Source: Erpobdella octoculata (Eukaryota > Annelida > Clitellata > Hirudinida > Erpobdellidae). From it: 64,000 bases of DNA. The position numbers and the translations under genes are program-made. The stretch is from NCBI GenBank assembly GCA_963978895.1, contig OZ022238.1, forward strand, positions 24,402,515 through 24,466,514, in the 5' to 3' direction. This document shows positions 11,695 to 23,663 of this stretch, piece after piece. The notes under the pieces are model-generated. The model saw only the letters and a list, made by a program, of their open reading frames with translations, had not been told where the DNA came from and did no database searches. Numbering within the stretch: the stretch's first letter is position 1; every line of letters starts with the position of its first letter.

Positions 11695-11877
11695 TTCCCG
11701 CTCGCTCACCCGCTCCGCTCCGCTCATTTTGTGACGGATTTCAAATTTTTTTTTTATTTGACTCCCCTTGACTCTCAAGGTTGTGTGAAAATTTCATTAC
11801 GATCGGATGAATGGTGTAGCAATGCATAAAGGACATTAACATACATATATACAAACATTCATTTTTATATATATAGA
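11695..11877 (-). mobile_element. Helitron-like 5' end (copy B'')
   Basis: Third copy of the 5' end block, minus strand, starting TCTATATATATAAAAATG at 11877. Nearly identical to 11226-11419, so this stretch with its flanking microsatellite looks tandemly duplicated. Confidence 0.6.
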
Positions 11878-11879
11878 TA

Positions 11880-12341
11880 TATAGAATGGAAGAAATTGAA
11901 ATCCCATAGCAATTCCGACCGCAAGTTAAACCACTCTGTGGAGCAAGTCGATATGGACAGATGCAGCTTAAAATGACAAAAATACTGTCGTAGAATATAT
12001 TTGACGAACTCTGGAACGTTGTGCATTTGAAGTGTCTTCCATAGCAATTGATGACAATTAGCCCCATAAGCGTTGGCTAAATCAAGTCAGACCACATGCA
12101 GGTGAGTTGATTTTTTTTTTTTTATAGTCTCCCAAATCATGTATGAGTGCTCGATACTCCGGGACTCCTCCTTTCTGTACGGATCTGTTAACGTATTCAT
12201 TTCGAATTGCAAATTCCACGAGCCTTCTAGCAAAAACCGCAAAAAATATTTTTTCCTCTGCGTTTAATAGTGAGATTGTTTGTAATTGGTTGATATTGAC
12301 CGAATCCTTTTTTAAGGATAAAAATTCCCTCAGCTCTATGT
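11880..12341 (-). pseudogene. R2-group LINE RT fragment (copy 3)
   Basis: Minus-strand translation gives EGIFILKKGFGQYQPI, then GGVPG-like and [19 protein letters not shown], then [20 protein letters not shown], collinear with RT blocks of the copies at 851-3559 and 12774-18603 but diverged and frameshifted. On the sense strand its upstream boundary (12342) is again (CATA)n. A near-identical fragment lies at 20454-20788. Confidence 0.75.
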
Positions 12342-12357
12342 ATGTATGTATATATGT

Positions 12358-12536
12358 ATATATAGGAAAAACTCCGCCTTGCTTTTACAAGCCAGTCCCA
12401 ACTTGGAGAAAGGAGGAGGGGAAAAGTTAAAAAGATCAAATTATGATCCACGACCAGTTGTACTTATGTGCTTCTTACATACAGCCATTACAGTCTTAAA
12501 ACACCTGGTGTAAAGGACTATAAACTATTACAAAAA
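12358..12536 (+). mobile_element. short poly(A)-tailed retroposon, copy 3
   Basis: Plus-strand copy of the 25-199 unit: AAAAACTCCGCCTTGC, AAGGAGGAGGGG, then GGACTATAAACTATTAC and an A run. A TATG/TA repeat precedes it. Confidence 0.6.
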
Positions 12537-12690
12537 AAATATAGGAAGACTTTTCCTTTTGTGGAGTTAGTGAAGCTGAGTTAGTCAAGTAGAGTTAGTC
12601 GGTTCGTGAGATCTAGATTTAGAGTCTTAGAGATTAGACTCTGTAGTTAGACAAGTTGGCAAAAGTTTTCTAATAGAATCAAAAGAGTTG
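12537..12690. other. spacer with loose GAGTTAGTC repeats
   Basis: No gene seen. GAGTTAGT-like words recur several times between 12560 and 12650. Confidence 0.4.
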
Positions 12691-12773
12691 TCTGTATGTA
12701 TGTATGTATGTATGTATGTATGTATGTATGTATGTATGTATGTATGTATGTATGTATGTATGTATGTATGTAT
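12691..12773. repeat. (TATG)n microsatellite
   Basis: About 83 bp of TATG repeat touching the 3' end of the minus-strand R2-group LINE, that is (CATA)n on the LINE sense strand. Confidence 0.97.
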
Positions 12774-13028
12774 GTGTTATAACTCTTTGCGAGCTTTCGT
12801 CGCCGAAGGTCTTCAGAAGAAGAACCTCTCATTTTTAGCGTTTCGGCCCTTTAACTTCTTGACGCTTTTAAGAGAGGTGGGCCCACGTCCGTTGATCAGG
12901 CGGACGCCCTTCGGCGAGAAAAATTTCCAAATTCCTAACTTGAAACACGAAAATTCAAAGTTCAGCAGAAAACTGTTCGAAACAAAACTTGAAATCGCCG
13001 GAACGATTATCGCTCAATGTAAACAAGG

Positions 13029-15716
13029 CTAAACCAGTTCGTGTGCATCTTGTAGCGCTTTCTTTTTCCTATTAGCGAAAATCCAAAAAGATGCAGCTTC
13101 AGCTGTCTGGGAGATCTCCTTGATGGCTCGAGTTTTTTCTCGGTTTGAAAAACCAAGAGCTTTCAGCAGTTTTAACATTGAGCTGCTAACCAACCCTCGA
13201 ACGCCAACCTCGACTGCAAAAATTTCAGTCCTGAACCCTTTAGCATTCAAATCACATGCTAAATCCCTATATCTCTCCTCTTTGAAATATTGCTAGATTC
13301 CATGTTACTTTCCCATGGCACAGAGAGTTCGATCAGGGACATTGTCTTGGCCAAGTCAGAATATATAATTATATCCGGCTTTAAACCGCTAGATCTCACA
13401 GCTTCTGGAAATTTTCTTTCGCCATCCAAATCAGCCGAAACCGACCAATCGTCGGCAGCACCCATCACACATTCAAAGTCTCTAGTAGATCTGAACCTGT
13501 GGAACTTCAGATTGCCTTCTCTCAAAAAGTAGATTTTCCTTTTCTGCTGTATTCCTCTTGTTTTTGCTTTCTTACACGCTTCTTTGACGAAGTCAAGCAA
13601 TTTTCGGAGTACTTGGTTATGGCGCCAAGTGTACCTCCCGTGTGAAAGTGAAAACGAACAACAGGAAAGAATGTGAATGAGAGTCTCCGATTGCCCACAT
13701 AACATGCACGAATCCTCGTCTTTCAACTTCCATCTTCGAAGATTGCTGGATGACGGCAGTTGATCATAAACAGATCTAATCAAAAAAGACAAACGTAGTG
13801 GTGTGTATTGCCAAATGTCTTTCCAAGAAAGCGAACGCTGAACAGCATTTTCCCATGTCGTCCAATCTCCTTGTTGAGATAACTGAACAAACTTAATCAT
13901 TCTCTGGGACTCAATAGCTTTCTTTCTTTCCTGAATGACCAGACTTGTTCGTTCACTGGTGCTGGCTTTTGACCACCAAATTCGATGGGTTGACCCGAGA
14001 CCCCGTTTGTCCTGTTGAACTGCCCCAAATCTTTCTGTCCAACGTAAAGAGGCTTCAGCTTCTGCGATCTCCTTTCTGGCTACCCATTTCTTTCCGGACT
14101 TTACAAGAGGTCCCATCTCCACAATTCTATGATCCGAAGAGTTATCCAGCATTAGTTGCGTACGGATCTTGTTTATCTTAAACTCCTCAACCAAAGACTT
14201 CAGTGGCAACCTCAGTTTGGCAGTCTTGCTGTACAAAGCTACCGAAGTAAATCCCGGAAGCAGACCCAACCATTTCCTTGTAAATTTATTCATCCTCCTT
14301 TCTAGCTTTTCCACCAATGGTAAGCTCATCTCATACATTGATAGAGGCCACAGCAATCTCGGCAACAGAACAAACTGAAGCAACCACAATTTGAACCTGC
14401 TCTGGAGTGGGGCCGCATCAATTTTCTTCATATCTTCAAATGCCGATCGGAGAACTTCGGAACACCGTCCAGTGTCGTTAAGCGAATCGTCGTACCACCT
14501 TCCCAGGCTCTTAACCGGTTCTTCTCTCAATGTTGGGATCCTGTTGCCAGCAACTGAAAACGTCACGTTGTCGTCGATCTTGCCTCGTCGCAGAGATAAG
14601 CTTCTTGACTTGGTTGCCTTGAAACTCATGCCGCACCATGATAGCAGCCCGCTGAATGCATCAAGAGCTCGTCGCATTGAGATACATTTGTTTAGAACCA
14701 AAGTTGTATCATCCATGAAGGCCTTCACCGATGGCATCATGATACCTTTTCCAACGTAAGCTTCCTCCACGCGAGAACCCACTGCATTCAGAAGCAGCTG
14801 CATCGCTAATACGAAGATAATGGGTGAAATTGAGCAACCCATTGCTATACCAACTTCTAACTGGAACCATTCTGTTGAACATGAAGACGTTGACAACCTC
14901 AATTTGAAATGTCCGAAATACTGTTGCAACATTTCTATCACAAAATTTGGAACATGATGCGATCTGAGAGTTTTCCACAACATCTGGTGACGAAGAGCTC
15001 CATAAGCATTGGCAAAGTCTAACCAGACAATGTGCAAGCTGAGACGATTATCTTTAGCTTTTTTCAATGCTTCCCAGATCACTGACGAATGTCGATGCAT
15101 CCTGGTACTCCTGGCACTCCTCCCTTCTGAACAGACCTGTCGATGTAATTGTTTTGAATTACATAGCTTGTCAGTCTCCGAGCAAGGACAGCAAAAAATA
15201 TATTTCCCTCGACGTTTAATCATGAAATTGGGCGAAACTGATGTATTGCCTTCGAGTCATTTTCTTTCGGAATAAAGATACCTTCTGCTCTTTGCCATTC
15301 GCTTTCAATTCTTTTTCTTTCCCAAGAGCCCACGAGTAGAGAATGCAATAATTTCAATACTTCTGGACATTTTTTGCAGACGAGATATGGCACCCCATTT
15401 GGTCCAGGAGCAGATCTGTTTCTTGTTCTGTAGAGAAATTGAGTAACCTCAAGTAACGAAATCATGCCTTCTCTGAAAGAAAAGTTTGGAAGTGGGATTT
15501 CTGGAAGATCGGTTCTTTCTTCTAACTGCTGATCTCCACGCGGGTCACGGAATGCGGACCGAAAATATTCATCGAGCGTTGCTTTGTCTGCTTGAAGCGT
15601 TCCTGACTTGGGTGGGTCCAGTAAATTTCTTCCATATTTGAATGGGTCTTTGATGAACTGAAACCTGGCATTTCTCTGATCTCTTTTCTTTATCCGAAAA
15701 CGCTCGGCCTTCATTA
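13029..15716 (-). pseudogene. R2-group LINE polyprotein, main part, broken
   Basis: Domains on the minus strand: RSAPGPNGVPYLVCKKCPEV (about 15420-15360), VWLDFANAYGALRH (15040), GIAMGCSISPIIFVLAMQL (14850-14800), catalytic FMDDT (about 14715), thumb and linker, CCHC cluster CMLCGQSETLIHILSCC (about 13710-13660), endonuclease block KPDIIIYSDLAKTMSLIELS with VPWESN (13385-13300), then EVGVRGLVSSSMLKLLKALG to 13029. Lesions: a TGA at about 15222 where copy 1 has leucine, a 1-nt deletion near 15098, and a frameshift near 13285. About 650 codons from 15098 to 13285 remain open, so this copy is less decayed than copy 1. Confidence 0.88.
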
Positions 15717-15724
15717 GGGCGGAC
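15717..15724. repeat. P-element target-site duplication, left
   Basis: GGGCGGAC, identical to 18417-18424. Confidence 0.95.
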
Positions 15725-15760
15725 CAAGGATGTCTTGATATAACTACTGGATCCACAACC
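15725..15760. repeat. P-element terminal inverted repeat, left
   Basis: 36 bp starting CAAGGATGTCTTG and ending ATCCACAACC, a perfect reverse complement of 18381-18416. Confidence 0.97.
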
Positions 15761-15931
15761 TATACTAGCGAATTTTACTTAGTAGGCCTACGTGCGCTCA
15801 GTCGAATGCTGTCACAGTGCACCTGATATGGGACTACACGATATTTTAATTTGCTCTAATCTAAATGAAAAACAAACACCATTTCAATGAAGCAGAATTT
15901 ATTGAAAAAACATGACAAATTAAAAATAATA

Positions 15932-17968
15932 TTAAGGAGCGTTTTTAATTTTATTTAATTTACGTTTTTTATTTAAATTTGTTTTATTCGAAACGTCATC
16001 ATTAATATTTCTAACAAAATTTCTTGATAAACAATTAAAAAATCTTCCACTGATCATTTCCTTAACATTATGATTTGATGAACAGTAGTTGTTTTCTACT
16101 AATAATTCCTCATCTTCTACAAATTCGTCTAAAATTTTTACAAAGAATTTCTTTTGGTTGGCTGATGATAAAAACATTTTCATCACTTCTTCTGATTTTT
16201 TCATGGAATCAAAAACCTTCCAGCAGTTTAAACATACCAAAAAAACATATTCTGCTGGTTTTAATAGTCCTCCTCTATTAATGTCATCAAAGTATTGGAA
16301 AATACTTAAGTTGTTAATATCTGAATGAAAAGATTCATCGTCTAACAGTATTTCTCTACAGTGGAGACATTTTGTAGAATTCAAGATGCTTCTTGCTACT
16401 GCTCCTGCTATATAATAAATTGTGCTGGCTTCATTTTGACTAGGCCAGCTCAGTTTGTCCAACTTCGGAATTATGGTATCTGAAAATTCATTGTTATTGC
16501 CGTCAACTTCCAGGTGTATATCGTCAATAAAATCATCAATACTCTGGACTGTCAATTTAGAATTTCCCAGCAAAGAAATCATTTTGATTTTCGTTTCACT
16601 TTCAACTATCTGTCGGACAGAGAGGAAATAGTTGCCTCCAGACATCTGTCGAAGCCAACCGAATCTAGCTTCAATTGGATCAGATTGAAAATGACCCAAC
16701 AATAGAAATTTAAATTCGGTTGCATTTAAAAGATACTTGCTGCAACCAACAAGAGCTGAACAAGTTTGTTTCATAGCAATGAAAGTTTCTCTACTCAGTT
16801 TTCCTTGATTGGATTTCTCCCACAAACATAAAAAATCATGAAATTCCAATAAAAAATCAAGTTTCCAATCGTTGGACGATCGAAGTGTTAGATAGCCGGC
16901 ATTATCAAGTCCATCACTACTACTCTTAACTCTTCTGGTTAATTTTCTCAAAGTATTTACTGAGGGCAGGCACAAATTTTTACTGTCTAATATTTTCATG
17001 TATGCTGCATGGCTTGTTGAATGGAGTATATAAGACCAAACAATAGTTTCAGGTGAATAAATTCGTGCATGTTTGCTAATACCGATTAATTTCAATTGAC
17101 CAATGAGAAAGTTAAGTTGAAGAAATTCATCTTGATCTTCATCAAACAAATGTAAACAACTTTTCAATTGTTTTGTGGCAATGAGTTTTTGTTCTTCAAA
17201 ATTGTTACTTTGTGGAATATCATCTGAATAGATTTTTAGACGAACAAGCAAATTCAACAATTGACTCATTCGTGTCAATTCTTTGTCAATAATGCCCTCC
17301 ATGAATGATTTTGGAAGTTGCATTGTTTTATGATGAACTGTCACTTTCAAATTTTCATTAATTAATATTGAAGAAACAATAATTGGAAAATCTTTCTCAA
17401 TAGCTACTGTATAAATCAACATAGAGTCGTCTATCAGTTTAAATTCAAATCCAGAAGGAAGTGTACTTTCTTTTAGTAAACGTTGTAGTATATCGTTTAG
17501 TTCACAACCAACTATAGTATCATTCTGTACAAATTCTTGTTCTGCTTTTTCACATTTCTCAATATCCAATTGACGACGACTAGCAGCTGATGACTTTGTT
17601 GCTGGTCGCTGTTGTTGTGCTGGAGTCGATAAATATGATGGGGCATTTTCAAATCTTGAAGGCACTGCATCATCTTTCAACTTTCTTCTTTGTCTTTCTG
17701 CACTATTATCACCCTGGTGTCTGTTCAGCTTGTACATATACTGATCACTAAAACCAATCACAAAATCTGAATGATCAAAATGTAATGAGCATATTTTTGA
17801 GTTTTTATTTGGTACAAAATCTTTTCGAGGGTTGGCTCGATTCCATTGAGCACATAAATCTGGATTTTTCAACGGAAAGGCGTGAAATGAAACATTGTTT
17901 TTCTCATCATTTGCAGCATTCGAGGCATATCCACTTCTGCATCCGTATGCTGAACACTTATTAACCAT
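15932..17968 (-). CDS. P-element transposase-like protein with THAP domain (678 aa)
   Basis: An intact ATG-to-stop frame filling most of the element. The N-terminus is a THAP zinc-binding DNA-binding domain: C5-x4-C10, W42, C60-x2-H63-F64, and an AVPSRF motif near residue 100 matching the family AVPTIF motif. Residues about 315-360 (YSPETIVWSYILHSTSHAAY, LPSVNTLRKL) match the block before the P/THAP9 RNase H domain. Residues about 380-500 (DFLLEFHDFLCLW, SDPIEARFGWLRQMSGGNY) match the C-terminal part of P/THAP9 transposases. The segment between is very short, so the RNase H catalytic core seems largely absent (see findings). Expected nuclear. Family identity is firm; activity is doubtful. Confidence 0.85.
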   Translation of the reverse strand: MVNKCSAYGCRSGYASNAANDEKNNVSFHAFPLKNPDLCAQWNRANPRKDFVPNKNSKICSLHFDHSDFVIGFSDQYMYKLNRHQGDNSAERQRRKLKDDAVPSRFENAPSYLSTPAQQQRPATKSSAASRRQLDIEKCEKAEQEFVQNDTIVGCELNDILQRLLKESTLPSGFEFKLIDDSMLIYTVAIEKDFPIIVSSILINENLKVTVHHKTMQLPKSFMEGIIDKELTRMSQLLNLLVRLKIYSDDIPQSNNFEEQKLIATKQLKSCLHLFDEDQDEFLQLNFLIGQLKLIGISKHARIYSPETIVWSYILHSTSHAAYMKILDSKNLCLPSVNTLRKLTRRVKSSSDGLDNAGYLTLRSSNDWKLDFLLEFHDFLCLWEKSNQGKLSRETFIAMKQTCSALVGCSKYLLNATEFKFLLLGHFQSDPIEARFGWLRQMSGGNYFLSVRQIVESETKIKMISLLGNSKLTVQSIDDFIDDIHLEVDGNNNEFSDTIIPKLDKLSWPSQNEASTIYYIAGAVARSILNSTKCLHCREILLDDESFHSDINNLSIFQYFDDINRGGLLKPAEYVFLVCLNCWKVFDSMKKSEEVMKMFLSSANQKKFFVKILDEFVEDEELLVENNYCSSNHNVKEMISGRFFNCLSRNFVRNINDDVSNKTNLNKKRKLNKIKNAP

Positions 17969-18084
17969 ATTTGATATAACAAATTTTACTAGAAGTAACT
18001 AAAACTAGCTTAGTTTAAGTAAATCCAAATGTAATCCAAAATACGAACACGTTACGTCCGTTACGATGTTACGTCGTTACGTTA

Positions 18085-18262
18085 ATACGTTAATATAACT
18101 TGAATAAACCGACGAACACGATAATACAACTTGAATAAAATGATCCGACGAACTCGTTAATACAACTTGAATAAAGAATAAACCAACGAACACGTTAATA
18201 TAACTTGAATAAAGAATAAACCGACGAAAACGATAATACAACTTGAATAAAGCGACAACGAA
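18085..18262. repeat. subterminal tandem repeats in the P-element 5' region
   Basis: Five copies of CGACGAACACG-TTAATA-AACTTGAATAAA spaced 31, 36, 38 and 38 bp, upstream of the transposase start. Repeated subterminal motifs in P-like elements can serve as transposase binding sites; that role is inferred. Confidence 0.7.
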
Positions 18263-18380
18263 CTGTAAAGATTAAAGAATGTTTATGCTGTTGAGTTTAT
18301 AAGCACTGGTGCGTGCGCACAGCCTGCGTGCGCGAAAGCTATAGGCCTACTATATCCAAATTAAACCGCGACACAAAATG

Positions 18381-18416
18381 GGTTGTGGATCCAGTAGTTA
18401 TATCAAGACATCCTTG
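18381..18416. repeat. P-element terminal inverted repeat, right
   Basis: Perfect reverse complement of 15725-15760. Confidence 0.97.
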
Positions 18417-18424
18417 GGGCGGAC
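18417..18424. repeat. P-element target-site duplication, right
   Basis: GGGCGGAC, identical to 15717-15724. Confidence 0.95.
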
Positions 18425-18603
18425 AAACGACGCCCCAAACTCTGCCGCAGCTCTGCAAGACTAGCTTTTTCATTTTCCTGGGCTCTTTTCCACCGCTTTC
18501 GTAACAATTTCTTTTCTCTCTTCAGCTGATTGATTTCTCTTTGTCGTCTAGAAATCATGCCTTCATTGTTTCGAACCTGACGTTTTTGTTTCACACCAAA
18601 CAA
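18425..18603 (-). pseudogene. R2-group LINE N-terminal segment upstream of the P insertion
   Basis: Minus strand, open throughout: a basic, charged, probably helical segment (RRQREINQLKREKKLLRKRW) that reaches the P-element target site in the same frame as the coding at 15716 and below. Removing the P element with one 8-bp target copy gives a continuous frame across the junction (checked by codon phase at 18423 and 15723). The upstream end is cut at the (ATGT)n boundary. Confidence 0.75.
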
Positions 18604-18933
18604 AATGTATGTATGTATGTATGTATGTATGTATGTATGTATGTATGTATGTATGTATGTATGTATGTATGTATGTATGTATGTATGTATGTATGTATGT
18701 ATGTATGTATGTATGTATGTATGTATGTATGTATGTATGTATGTATGTATGTATGTATGTATGTATGTATGTATGTATGTATGTATGTATGTATGTATGT
18801 ATGTATGTATGTATGTATGTATGTATGTATGTATGTATGTATGTATGTATGTATGTATGTATGTATGTATGTATGTATGTTAGTATGTTAGTATGTATGT
18901 ATGTATGTATGTATGTATGTATGTTTATTTGTG
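18604..18933. repeat. (ATGT)n microsatellite
   Basis: About 320 bp of ATGT repeat with two GTTAGT interruptions near 18880-18890. It touches the 5' end of the minus-strand LINE, so on the LINE sense strand it is again (ACAT)n. Confidence 0.97.
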
Positions 18934-19600
18934 TGTGTGTGTTTATTTTTGTGTGTGTATTTTTGTGTGAGTGTAATGCTGTATCTATTTCTGTGTGTGA
19001 GTGTCACAGGGTAGAGAGGGCGTTTCAATTGCTTTCACATTTTTCAAGATTTATCGTAAAAGTTGCAAAACAAATTTCGATATGGGAGGATTTAATGGGT
19101 AACTTGAGTATTACATGGCCTACTCATTGATGGAGTACTGTCTGTTAATAAAAATACACTAACAAAACTGTTATTTTTATTTGTCTAATATCAACTTTTA
19201 TATGGCTAGAAACAAATAATTATCTTATTTTTTTCAGTGTTTTAAAACAAGAATTTAAAAAAAGATTTTTTTCCTCAATATAATTGGTCATGTTTTTTTT
19301 CTATATTATGCTTATGTTGGTAAAACTGAAAAATTTATGAAGATGATGATTATTATAGTATAATTATTATGACAATGAAATTGTACACATGTCAATGTTT
19401 TCGACGTGTTGACGACATGAGCATTTACGTATTAATTCCATTTGTTTTTTAAAACTTGTTTCAGACCAGCTGCTTATATTTATTTATTTTCATACAATTA
19501 ATTAGTTTTTCTACAATAGCTATTCAATACATTAAATGTTTATTAATTGCTTTATATACAACAATTTGTTTAAGGATATATATGAAGCTAGCGTTGTTTT
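18934..19600. other. unannotated spacer
   Basis: A TG-rich start (to about 19005), then AT-rich sequence without a gene or repeat I can name. Confidence 0.4.
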
Positions 19601-19602
19601 TC

Positions 19603-19724
<122 letters not shown>

Positions 19725-19729
19725 TTATC

Positions 19730-20100
<371 letters not shown>

Positions 20101-20208
20101 AAAACGTCGGAGGAGGCAACTTGTTTGAAGGAGATGTCCATAATTTCAAAATTGTTTTGAAACCCACTTTTCATTTCTCCTCCACAAAAAGTTTTTGATA
20201 GGGGTGGG
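20101..20208. repeat. hairpin flank, duplicated at 21060-21168
   Basis: AAAACGTCGGAGGAGGCAAC through TTTTTGATAGGGGTGGGG, nearly identical in the second copy. The two copies diverge abruptly after GTGGGG. Confidence 0.75.
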
Positions 20209-20788
<580 letters not shown>

Positions 20789-20873
20789 CGTCAAAAGTAC
20801 CTCCTGATAGTTAATTTGAAATGCAATTATCAAAATACATTGGTACCATTAGGTCTTCGTTTTGATGGCTATG

Positions 20874-20950
<77 letters not shown>

Positions 20951-21168
20951 CCATCAAAACAAGCATCTAATGGTACCAATGTATTTTATAATTGCATTTC
21001 AATTTAATTAGCAGGAGGTACTTTGGCTTTTGGGATACACAAGAACGTCATTCCATTAAAACGTCGGAGGAGGCAACTTGTTTGAAGGAGATGTCCATAA
21101 TTTCAAGATTGTTTTGAAACCCACTTTTTATTTCTCCTCCACAAAAAGTTTTTGATAGGGGTGGGGAG
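20789..21168. mobile_element. second hairpin MITE copy, 5'-clipped, with duplicated flank
   Basis: Starts inside the left arm (CGTCAAAAGTACCTCC) and has a shorter TA centre (20876-20945). The right arm and following 108 bp match 19988-20208 with a few differences. Confidence 0.75.
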
Positions 21169-22494
21169 GTTAGTCGCAAGTAATTTTTTCAAAAAATTTC
21201 AATTTTTTGGGATTTACTTCTACCTTTAGGGGTCCAAGCTACGTCAGGGGGTTAACTCAAAAGTCAGTAAAAGCAATTGCCCTTTACCTCCTTGCCAAAG
21301 AACGTCCCTTGAAATACCAGTTTGTTTCCAAAAACGATCGTAGTTTGCACTTCATCGGACAAGGGCTTTTTGTGTCTGCATCTTCATTTTTCTCATCATT
21401 GGAGTTAGCTGGAGTTGCTTCACCAATTTCATGCAAAGGCCGTTACATTGACATTTAGATCAAAATGAGACAAGGCAGTACAATTATTTTTACCAAGAAC
21501 GAAACTCTGGAAAATAAGTCTCGAGACTCCCACTTCTGCTGATATCATATCATCAATATTTATGTAATTAGTTTCTGCCATTATTTTTAAAAATGAAAGA
21601 AATGCATTGTGTTCTGATAGAATTTGCATCATGTTTCAACTGCTGCTCTACAATTTATTTTGGTAGACAGCAGAAAATATTTGTTGTATAACCTTTGAAT
21701 TCTTCAAGAAATGTAAAATTTGTCTCATCAAAACTTTTTGTTAGTTGTTGTAGGACTACACCTAAAACTAGATACTTCAACTTCCAGCTCCAGATATTGT
21801 AGATAAGACTCACTCGAAAGTAACTTGAAACATGAAATTAGGCAAGAAAATTTAATATTTCAACAAAACTATTATTAACTGACATAATACTTCTTTCTGA
21901 ATTTTGAGATTTTCATCATTCCCATCAATTTTGATTTGTTTGGCAAAAACCAGCGTCATTCAATATGCAATGTGGAAACCACTACTTCAACGCATCAAAT
22001 AGGATGCAGGCAATATTTTAGCATTTATTATAACTCAAAATAAATTTCAATAACACTGTTTTGATTGGATTTCATCGATTAGTATATGTTTGGTTATGTT
22101 CAGTTGCACATGGTGTAGTGGTGTTATTCTAAGTTTTTAAACAGTAAGAAAAAAATTTAATTTTTAGAAAACAGTATTTAAATGCTATTGTAACAAAATA
22201 ATAATCAACATGGGATGGCATTGGAGGCGTGGTGGGTGGAGTAGCAGAAGGAATGTCGATTTATGTGGTAAAAGCGGCCAGGAAAGCAAGGAACCGTCAA
22301 TATGTTACTATATTATCATTTCTTTTTTTCCTGTAACAGTTCTGTTCTTCTAGACACCTACACGCTAATTGTCAAACTGCACTTCTGAGTCCATAAACCT
22401 TGCCAGTGTCTAAATGAAGTAGTTTGCGGAAATATTTTTGATGATGGCTTGAACGAAGTGCTTGCATTTGTTGAAAGCTAGTGTAAGTCTGAAG
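21169..22494. other. unannotated sequence
   Basis: AT-rich. Short frames at 21207-21458 (+) and 21429-21632 (-) show no recognisable domain. No RNA gene or repeat seen. Confidence 0.4.
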
Positions 22495-22803
22495 TGGGTG
22501 TGAGGTGAGTGTGAGGTGAGTGTGAGGTGAGTGTGAGGTGAATGTGAGGTGAATGTGAGGTGAGTGTGAGGTGAGAGTGAGGTGAGTGTGAGGTGAGAGT
22601 GAGGTGAGTGTGAAGTGAGTGTGAGGTGAGTGTGAGGTGAGTGTGAGGTGAGTGTGAGGTGAGTGTGAGGTGAGTGTGAGGTGAGTGTGAGGTGAGAGTG
22701 AGGTGAGAGTGAGGTGAGTGTGAAGTGAGTGTGAGGTGAGTGTGAGGTGAGTGTGAGGTGAGTGTGAGGTGAGTGTGAGGTGAGTGTGAGGTGAGTGTGA
22801 GTG
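22495..22803. repeat. 11-bp minisatellite GTGTGAGGTGA
   Basis: About 28 units of GTGTGAGGTGA with GTGAGAGTGA-type and GTGAAGTGA-type variants. Strong G/C strand asymmetry. Confidence 0.95.
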
Positions 22804-23660
22804 AGATACTTGCTAGTTATAACACGGAAAAGTGATGTTATTTTGTTGACGTTATATACGTTTTTTAATTATTTATTTTACAGTATAAAACCTTATTCAT
22901 CAATAAAGCTGCTGTTTTATTATAATTTTTTAGTTGTTTAAAGTTTTATAGTTTTGTTGGATGTCTTAAAAGTTTTCTACAACCTCGTAACGTTGAATTG
23001 TTTTTAGACATAATTCAAACTATTTAAAAATCTTATGTTAATACTTAAGATTCGTGGGTACTTTTTCCAAAATTGTTCTAAAAAGTTCTTATTTTTTCAC
23101 AGAAACAATATTTTTTGTTCCACAATTGGTTTCGGAAAAATTGTAAATTTGTTGGGGAAGAATTTGAAACATTTTGAAAAGAAACTTTTTTGCCTAAAGC
23201 GTCTGGATAAAACACTAAATGTATCTGATGATGGTTAAAACCTTGAGTTGAGAAATTACACTTTAAAATGTTTCGGGAAAATAAAAATCTTCATATTTTT
23301 TAGTTTGTTTTATTCAGTAATTTTATGCAGGCAGTTTATTTTACTTAACGAAAAACATGTTTAATTCAACTCAACCGATAACCTCTAATTAGATGAACAA
23401 ATTAAAAAAAAAACAGATTTCAATTATTTTTATATAATAAATAAACAAAAATCATAGATTTGGTTTAAATATTTTCGTTATGTACAGTAAACCGATTTTT
23501 TAGTCTTTTGAAAACACAACTTGAAAATTTTATTTAAAGCATCTGATAAAATTATAGCGGTAAAGGAAACCTGAGTAAAAATGTTTTCCTAATAAAAAAA
23601 AACAAAATATAAACATTATTTCAAAGTTGTCATTGATGTTTTTAAACAACAACAAAAATC
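22804..23660. other. unannotated AT-rich sequence
   Basis: No gene or repeat I can support. The frame at 23035-23238 has no recognisable features. Confidence 0.4.
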
Positions 23661-23663
23661 TAT

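Larger units (their letters stand above)
15725..18416 (-). mobile_element. P element (THAP-type DNA transposon), apparently complete at both ends
   Basis: A 2692-bp element. Its ends are perfect 36-bp inverted repeats (15725-15760 and 18381-18416) beginning CAAGGATGTCTTGATATAAC. An exact 8-bp direct repeat GGGCGGAC flanks it (15717-15724 and 18417-18424). An 8-bp duplication is the hallmark of P elements, and the site matches the known Drosophila P target consensus GGCCAGAC at six of eight positions. One long THAP-domain ORF lies inside. A second weak inverted similarity (AGTAGGCCTA near 15780 and 18342) lies within the ends. Perfect ends suggest recent insertion. Confidence 0.92.
12774..18603 (-). 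mobile_element. R2-group (NeSL/HERO-like) non-LTR retrotransposon, copy 2, split by a P element
   Basis: Sense strand is minus: 5' end at 18603, 3' end at 12774. Without the P element and one target copy the LINE is about 3.1 kb. It reaches about 170 bp further 5' than copy 1. Its 3' UTR is about 250 bp and shares terminal motifs with copy 1. On its sense strand it is preceded by ACATACATACATT and followed by ACACATACATAC, as copy 1 is. The reading frame is open to the 5' microsatellite junction without an ATG, so it is probably 5'-truncated. Confidence 0.85.

Noticed and set aside
21207..21632. Opposed frames of 83 and 67 codons
   Set aside because: No recognisable domain; they overlap in opposite strands with ordinary AT-rich composition.
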